9,574 bases of DNA from JBOHCT01 sp050699055. Lineage in GTDB: Bacteria; Actinomycetota; Actinomycetes; Streptosporangiales; JBOHCT01. Positions within the stretch are counted from its first letter, which is position 1; each line of letters opens with the position of its first letter. The position numbers and the translations under genes were made by a program. The stretch lies in assembly GCA_050699055.1 (NCBI GenBank), contig JBOHCT010000168.1, forward strand, positions 1-9,574, in the 5' to 3' direction. Below, piece by piece: positions 6,234-9,574 of the stretch. The notes under the pieces are model-generated. The model saw only the letters and a program-made list of their open reading frames with translations. It was not told the DNA's origin and did not search any database.

Positions 6234-7178
6234 TCACGTCTCCGAGGGTGCGTGGACGTGGTCGCCGAAGTACCGCGCGACGCCCATCAGCCGGTCGACG
6301 GACCGGGTGAACAGGACGTAGCGCTTGCGCGGTCCGGCGTAGGTCGTCGCCGCGATTGGCAGCCGGAAGTCGACGTACATGCCGTGCGCGCGGGCCAGCC
6401 GCTCGATCGACGCGGGCGTGTAGTAGGACGCGTGCCCCTTGACGAACAGGTAGTTGTGGCGGGAGAGGTCGCCGCCGTCGTAGATGTTCGTCGAACACAC
6501 GGCCAGGCCGTCGGCGGCCACCAGCCGGAACAGCGTGGCGAAGTCATGGTGCGGCCGGGTGAAACGCTCGACCACCTCAGAGGCCACGACCAGATCGAAA
6601 CGCCTGCCGGTGTGGCTCCGCACGTCGACGAAGGCACTGTTCGAAGGTCCGTCGGGGGTGTCGTACACATTGACGACGTCACCGACCGCGACCTCGCGGA
6701 CGCCCGGAAGCTTCGCCGCGTGGACGAAGTCGACGCTGCGGCCGGGCGCGTAGATGAGGACGTCGGCCTCTGGACGGCCGAGCATCTCGAGCCCCATCTC
6801 GATCATGTGGTATTCGCGTCCCGGGCGATCTGGCGACCCCACTCGACGCGCGACCGGATACTGCGCCACCGACGTGTACCGACGGTAGTCATTGGCGTTG
6901 GCTGGGTTGGCGATGTACCCGCAACCCGAGCAGCGCAGCACCGTGCAGGTACAGTGCGGATCCCGGTAATGCGGGATCGTCAGCGTCTCGACGCCAGACG
7001 AGCGGCAGACCCGGCACCGGCTGCGCCGCAGCTCGGCTCGGGCCCTGGCCGACCACGCGGCGTCACGCAGCCTGTGGCGCAGCTTCCAGACGTACTCAGG
7101 ACGGGACTCGGGACTCGCGAAACCACGCGCGATGCGGACGAGCCTTGCACCCTGCGCGGAGATGGTCACTTGCCGCAC
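6234..7178 (-). CDS. Class I SAM-dependent methyltransferase with N-terminal Cys cluster
   Basis: A 314-residue protein. Residues 1-50 are basic. Residues 55-86 hold CRVC (55-58), HCTC (75-78) and CSGC (83-86), a probable zinc knuckle like the one that precedes many sugar or natural-product methyltransferases. The Rossmann part begins at DVLIYAPGRSVDF (139-151), which replaces the usual D-x-G-x-G binding loop with Y-A-P-G-R-S. It continues with FDLVVASEVVERF (194-206) and FRLVAADGLAVCSTNIYDGGD (217-237), matching motifs II to IV of the fold. The late HASYYTP and AGPRKRYVLF blocks are characteristic of one actinobacterial subgroup. Substrate unknown; the divergent loop could weaken SAM binding. 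GTG 7178 is the longest plausible start, with only a weak GGTGGG upstream; GTG 7169 is an alternative. The stop overlaps the start zone of the downstream kinase. Confidence 0.8.
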   Translation of the reverse strand: MRQVTISAQGARLVRIARGFASPESRPEYVWKLRHRLRDAAWSARARAELRRSRCRVCRSSGVETLTIPHYRDPHCTCTVLRCSGCGYIANPANANDYRRYTSVAQYPVARRVGSPDRPGREYHMIEMGLEMLGRPEADVLIYAPGRSVDFVHAAKLPGVREVAVGDVVNVYDTPDGPSNSAFVDVRSHTGRRFDLVVASEVVERFTRPHHDFATLFRLVAADGLAVCSTNIYDGGDLSRHNYLFVKGHASYYTPASIERLARAHGMYVDFRLPIAATTYAGPRKRYVLFTRSVDRLMGVARYFGDHVHAPSET

Positions 7179-7234
7179 CGTAGCCCACCGCCGCTTCGGA
7201 GATCAACGATCGGTGAACACCTCGGCCCTCGGAC

Positions 7235-7249
7235 GCTCCGCTCGGGAGC
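7235..7249 (-). terminator. Small hairpin after DUF3618 gene, weak terminator or attenuator candidate
   Basis: GCTCC (7235-7239) and GGAGC (7245-7249) form a 5-bp stem with a 5-base loop directly after the DUF3618 stop on the - strand. No T-tract follows, so it is at best a partial terminator or a 3' stabilising hairpin between the DUF3618 and methyltransferase genes. Confidence 0.2.
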
Positions 7250-7696
7250 TCACCGACGGCGACGCCACACGACGACGCCGAGGACGAGAACGAGCCCGAC
7301 GCCGACCACGACCGCCACACCCTCGGGGCGCAGGACCCGGCGGGTGATGTAGGTCGTCGTACGCTTAGCGTCGGGGTCCGGGCTCGCACCTGAGCTGGCG
7401 CCTGAGCTGGCACCTGAGCTGGCACCTGAGCTGGCATCGGCCGACGATCCGGGTGCCTCACCAGCGCCTGCGAGCTCTCTGTGCCTCCCGCCGCCGGCCC
7501 GGACGTTTCGCGGCAGCTTCTCCTCCGCCTGCTGCCTGACCTGCTTCGCGTTCGTCTTCGCGCGATCAACGCCACGGCGCGCGACGTTCTTGGGCTGAAC
7601 GCGTTCGGTGAGAGCGTCGATGGTGCGCGTGAGTTCGTCGCGCGTCCGCTCGATCTCCCGCTGCAGCGCGTCTTGGTCCCCCGCGGTGTCAGCCAT
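7250..7696 (-). CDS. DUF3618 domain-containing small membrane protein
   Basis: A 148-residue protein. Residues 9-48 carry the DUF3618 pattern: LQREIERTRDELTRTIDALT, then RVQPKNVARRGVDRAK, an amphipathic helical segment found in actinobacterial envelope-associated proteins of unknown function. Residues 50-85 are charged and flexible. Residues 89-104 are four SSGA repeats. A single membrane helix spans about 126-144 and ends in WRRRR, so the C-terminal arginines suggest the long N-terminal part faces the cytoplasm (N-in or tail-anchored topology is inference). ATG 7696 has a GGAGAGGA ribosome-binding site. Only 32 bases separate it from the glucose dehydrogenase stop, so the two are probably co-transcribed. 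Confidence 0.85.
   Translation of the reverse strand: MADTAGDQDALQREIERTRDELTRTIDALTERVQPKNVARRGVDRAKTNAKQVRQQAEEKLPRNVRAGGGRHRELAGAGEAPGSSADASSGASSGASSGASSGASPDPDAKRTTTYITRRVLRPEGVAVVVGVGLVLVLGVVVWRRRR
7391..7438. repeat. 12-bp tandem repeat, four copies
   Basis: Four consecutive units on the + strand read TGAGCTGGCGCC, TGAGCTGGCACC, TGAGCTGGCACC and TGAGCTGGCATC. They differ only in the last three bases. A degraded fifth unit may lie just before (7380-7390). Being a multiple of three, the repeat keeps the DUF3618 frame and encodes SSGA units in its linker, so copy number can change without breaking the gene. Confidence 0.9.
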
Positions 7697-7728
7697 GACC
7701 GTGTCCTCTCCGTGCAGCGTGGCCCCGA

Positions 7729-8775
7729 TCAGTGTTGCAGGTCGACGACCACTTTGACGTCATCCTGACCTTTGTGCAGGGCGTCGTCCCACCTACCGAG
7801 CGGCACCCGCCGGCTGATGAGACGGGCGAGCCAGTCCTTGTCGGCGTCCGCGAGCGCCTTGCCTGCCTGTTCGTAATGCCGCTTGGCGGCGTTGACGGAG
7901 CCGAAGAGGACGGTGTTCTCGAGGACGAGGTCCTTGTTGACCTCGTCGAGGTTGGTCGGCACCGCGCGACGCCCCGATGAGATGCCGGTCAGGGAGATGA
8001 TCGCCCCGGGTGAGACCGAGTCGGCGATGTCGAATACCAGGGAACCCACCCCCGTGCATTCGACGACGAGGTCCGGCGCGAACCCGAGGTCCTCCACCGA
8101 ACCGTGGTGATACGCCGCCCCCAAGTCGGCGACCAGCCGCGGCTTGGGGCCCGAGGTCACGAGGTCGAGCACATGAACGTCATACCCACGTTGCACGCCG
8201 AGCAGCGCCGCGAGCAGGCCGATGGGCCCGGCACCTGTGACAAGCACACGGTGGGCGTCCGAACAGGCGCGCGTGCCGATCCGCTCGATCTGCTCCCACG
8301 CCTTGGCGACGACACTCGTCGGTTCCATCAGTACACCGAGCTCGTCGAGCGCGGGATCGAGCTTGACCGCGAACTCCGGCTCCACCCGCCAGCGCTCCGC
8401 GCCATAGCCGTGCCGCCCCTTGATGCCGCGCTCGGTGTAGCGGCCGTTGCGGCAGAAGTCCCACTCACCGCTCGCACAGCAGCGGCACGGCACGGGGTCG
8501 GGGCGACGCACGATGCCCGCGATGAGATCGCCGGCGGACAGACCCGAGCCATCGGGCGCCTCGATGACCCGCCCCAGTGACTCGTGGCAGAGGACCAGGC
8601 GCTCCTCGCCCTCGGGGGGCAAGCCGTACCCCTCCTCGACGATCTCTGTATCGGTGCCGCAGATCCCGACGAGGACCCCCTCGACCACCACCGACCCGTC
8701 GGCCCCGGACGGCTCTCCGACCGTCGAGACCTCGGCGGAGTCCGGCTTGCCTGGAATGACCGTCATCGCGCGCAT
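7729..8775 (-). CDS. Glucose 1-dehydrogenase, zinc-dependent MDR family
   Basis: A 348-residue member of the medium-chain zinc alcohol dehydrogenase superfamily, closest in pattern to archaeal/actinobacterial glucose dehydrogenases, which oxidise aldoses to lactones with NAD(P)+. Catalytic-zinc residues C39 (GICGTD), H64 and E65 (CHESLGRV) and E151 (LMEPTSVV) are all present. The GDH-like block GEWDFCRNGRYTERGIKGRHGYG spans 103-125, with a cysteine cluster C97, C99, C100 and C108 before and within it. The Rossmann motif GAGPIG is at 181-186, in VLVTGAGPIGLLAALLG. The C-terminal ENTVLFGSVNAAKRHYEQA (about 286-304) is typical of the GDH C-terminal domain. ATG 8775 has a near-perfect GGAGGTGA ribosome-binding site. 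Sugar and cofactor preference are not proven; other polyol or sugar dehydrogenases of the family remain possible. Confidence 0.88.
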   Translation of the reverse strand: MRAMTVIPGKPDSAEVSTVGEPSGADGSVVVEGVLVGICGTDTEIVEEGYGLPPEGEERLVLCHESLGRVIEAPDGSGLSAGDLIAGIVRRPDPVPCRCCASGEWDFCRNGRYTERGIKGRHGYGAERWRVEPEFAVKLDPALDELGVLMEPTSVVAKAWEQIERIGTRACSDAHRVLVTGAGPIGLLAALLGVQRGYDVHVLDLVTSGPKPRLVADLGAAYHHGSVEDLGFAPDLVVECTGVGSLVFDIADSVSPGAIISLTGISSGRRAVPTNLDEVNKDLVLENTVLFGSVNAAKRHYEQAGKALADADKDWLARLISRRVPLGRWDDALHKGQDDVKVVVDLQH

Positions 8776-8778
8776 CTC

Positions 8779-8809
8779 TCACCTCCGCTTCCCGACATAC
8801 CCGAGGTGA
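8779..8809 (-). promoter_or_regulatory. Inverted repeat covering the glucose dehydrogenase ribosome-binding site
   Basis: TCACCTC (8779-8785) and GAGGTGA (8803-8809) are perfect 7-bp complements separated by 17 bases. In the - strand message the upstream arm could pair with the Shine-Dalgarno GAGGTGA just before the ATG and mask it. The pairing itself is seen; regulation by it is inference, and the repeat could also act as a DNA operator. Confidence 0.3.
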
Positions 8810-8843
8810 CCAGCCTGCCACGCCTGATCGCGAGTACCGTGGA

Positions 8844-8869
8844 CGAGGTCCCGCTTCGAGGTTCCGCTG
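8844..8869 (+). repeat. Two adjacent 13-bp direct repeats upstream of peroxiredoxin
   Basis: CGAGGTCCCGCTT (8844-8856) is followed at once by CGAGGTTCCGCTG (8857-8869); 11 of 13 positions match. They lie in the 122-base divergent region between glucose dehydrogenase and the peroxiredoxin, 28 bases before the peroxiredoxin GTG. A paired regulator site is the natural reading, but no matching regulator is known from this sequence. Confidence 0.4.
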
Positions 8870-8897
8870 CGACCTGCCATGGTGAGGAGTATCCTTC

Positions 8898-9383
8898 GTG
8901 GCCGATGTACCCGTCTGCCTAGAGCCTGGTGTCCGCGCCCCGGATTTCACCCTCTCCGACGCTGATGATCGCGAGGTCTCGCTGGCGTTGTACCGCGGCG
9001 GACGCGTGATCGTCTACTTCTACCCTGCCGCGCTCACCCCAGGCTGCACCACCGAGGCCTGCGACTTCCGCGACAACCTGAGCGATCTGGCGGGCATGGG
9101 CGTGGCCGTACTCGGGATCTCCCCGGACCGGCCCGAGAAGCTCAGGGAGTTCCGGGACAAGGAGGGCCTCACGTTCCCCCTGCTGTCAGACCCGGATCGG
9201 GAGGTGTTGCGGGCCTACGGCGCCTACGGCGAGAAGCAGCCGTACGGACGGACGACGGAGGGCGTGATCCGGTCGACGTTCGTGATCGATTCCGAGGGCG
9301 GCGTGGAGAAGGCGTACTACAACATCAAGGCCACCGGCCACGTCGACCGCCTCCGCGCGGACCTCGCGGGGTCGACAAGCTGA
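8898..9383 (+). CDS. bcp: Thioredoxin-dependent thiol peroxidase (Bcp/PrxQ peroxiredoxin)
   Basis: A 161-residue peroxiredoxin of typical Bcp/PrxQ length. It reduces hydrogen peroxide and organic hydroperoxides in the cytoplasm and is recycled by thioredoxin. The active-site stretch YFYPAALTPGCTTEACDFRDN (40-60) contains the P-x3-T-P-G-C motif. C50 is the peroxidatic cysteine and C55, five residues on, the resolving cysteine of the atypical two-cysteine group. GISPDRPEKLREF (74-86), FPLLSDPDREVLRAYGAYGEK (93-113) and STFVID (131-136) complete the fold. A44-A45 replace the more common Lys-Ala/Asp-x before the motif, a mild variation. GTG 8898 is supported by GAGGAG 8-9 bases upstream. It is divergent from glucose dehydrogenase and is followed by the insertion sequence. 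Confidence 0.95.
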   Translation: MADVPVCLEPGVRAPDFTLSDADDREVSLALYRGGRVIVYFYPAALTPGCTTEACDFRDNLSDLAGMGVAVLGISPDRPEKLREFRDKEGLTFPLLSDPDREVLRAYGAYGEKQPYGRTTEGVIRSTFVIDSEGGVEKAYYNIKATGHVDRLRADLAGSTS

Positions 9384-9493
9384 GGTCCGTGTGTTCCCCG
9401 CCATACCCCGTGTCCACACCACGCTGGGGCCCGTCGCTCAGGCTCGCCCCGAGTTTACAAGAATGGGGGTTTCCACTTAGATACCCTAGAGGT
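9384..9493 (+). other. Intergenic region holding the probable insertion-sequence left end
   Basis: No gene is seen between the peroxiredoxin stop and the transposase start. The part from about 9451 is clearly lower in GC than its surroundings. GGGGC (9426-9430) and GCCCC (9446-9450) could pair as a hairpin, without a T-tract. The exact end of the element cannot be placed because its right end is outside the window. Confidence 0.4.
9454..9482 (+). promoter_or_regulatory. Possible sigma-70-type promoter for the transposase
   Basis: TTTACA (9454-9459) resembles a -35 box, and TTAGAT (9477-9482) follows after a 17-base spacer as a weak -10 box. Transcription would begin only a few bases before the transposase GTG, suggesting a nearly leaderless message. 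The -10 match is poor (3 of 6). Confidence 0.3.
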
Positions 9494-9574
9494 GTGGCTT
9501 CGGGGCTGACAGCTGGGCGGGACTACCCGCGCTCGTATGCGGAGCTGCGGGCCTGGTTCGATGAGGACTGGAAG
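9494..9574 (+). CDS. IS1595 family (ISXO2-like) transposase, N-terminus only
   Basis: The frame from GTG 9494 to the window end encodes 27 residues, including RDYPRSYAELRAWFDEDWK. The YPR-S/T-YAEL-x-x-WF-x-x-D opening is the usual N-terminus of ISXO2-like transposases of the IS1595 family, in which it precedes a zinc-ribbon and a DDE-type nuclease domain (both outside the window). AGAGG just upstream is close to the start, so the ribosome-binding site is weak. It is truncated only by the window edge; whether the element is intact is unknown. Confidence 0.75.
   Translation, partial: MASGLTAGRDYPRSYAELRAWFDEDWK

Larger units (their letters stand above)
9451..9574 (+). mobile_element. Left part of an IS1595-family insertion sequence
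   Basis: This is inferred from the transposase N-terminus and the change to lower GC at about 9451. The terminal inverted repeat and target duplication cannot be identified without the other end, so the left border is approximate and may lie some tens of bases upstream. Confidence 0.45.

Noticed and set aside
6232..6498. Upstream extension of the kinase to 6498
   Set aside because: The extension is Arg/Pro/Leu-rich and lies inside the methyltransferase gene in another frame; GTG 6231 or 6237 fits family length and the ribosome-binding site.
6225..7352. 375-codon + strand frame opposite the methyltransferase
   Set aside because: Antisense shadow with no recognisable domain.
7391..7438. Tandem repeats as a CRISPR array
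   Set aside because: Units are 12 bp with no spacers and encode SSGA in frame; there are no cas genes.
9426..9450. GGGGC/GCCCC hairpin as the peroxiredoxin terminator
   Set aside because: Short stem with a long loop and no T-tract; it could equally belong to the insertion-sequence end.

Overview
The window is very GC-rich, its codons mostly end in G or C, and GTG starts with short gene overlaps are common. With the protein families present (DUF3618 membrane protein, three-subunit transhydrogenase, ISXO2-like transposase), this points to a chromosomal segment of a high-GC actinobacterium. The genus cannot be read from the sequence.

Layout: (1) 1-153 is the 3' end of an unrecognised + strand gene. 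(2) 310-1230 (-) is an inosine-uridine-type nucleoside hydrolase. It is divergent from (3) 1362-1979 (+), a two-part hypothetical protein whose C-terminal ~90 residues have the look of a toxin-system immunity/YrhB-like protein and may have their own start. (4) 2027-5176 (+) is a compact operon: pntAA, pntAB and pntB, the three subunits of the proton-translocating NAD(P) transhydrogenase, joined by 4-nt overlaps, followed 11 nt later by a NIPSNAP-family protein. (5) On the - strand, 8775 down to 5173, four genes run in one direction: a zinc-type glucose dehydrogenase, a DUF3618 small membrane protein with a tandem-repeat linker, a SAM-dependent methyltransferase with an N-terminal cysteine cluster, and an aminoglycoside-phosphotransferase-fold kinase that overlaps or abuts the methyltransferase. 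This run ends tail-to-tail with the NIPSNAP gene, with overlapping stop codons. (6) 8898-9383 (+) is a Bcp/PrxQ thiol peroxidase, divergent from the glucose dehydrogenase. (7) 9494-9574 (+) is the start of an IS1595/ISXO2-like transposase cut by the window end, so an insertion sequence begins here.

Taken together the region has a redox flavour. The transhydrogenase uses the proton gradient to reduce NADP+, glucose dehydrogenase also makes NAD(P)H, and Bcp peroxiredoxin spends reducing power through thioredoxin. That link is inference from family functions; the genes are not all in one operon. Most of the window is ordinary housekeeping or metabolic content. The best leads for something less described are the two-part hypothetical protein at 1362-1979, the methyltransferase-kinase pair, the NIPSNAP gene in the transhydrogenase operon, and the repeats in the glucose dehydrogenase/peroxiredoxin intergenic region.
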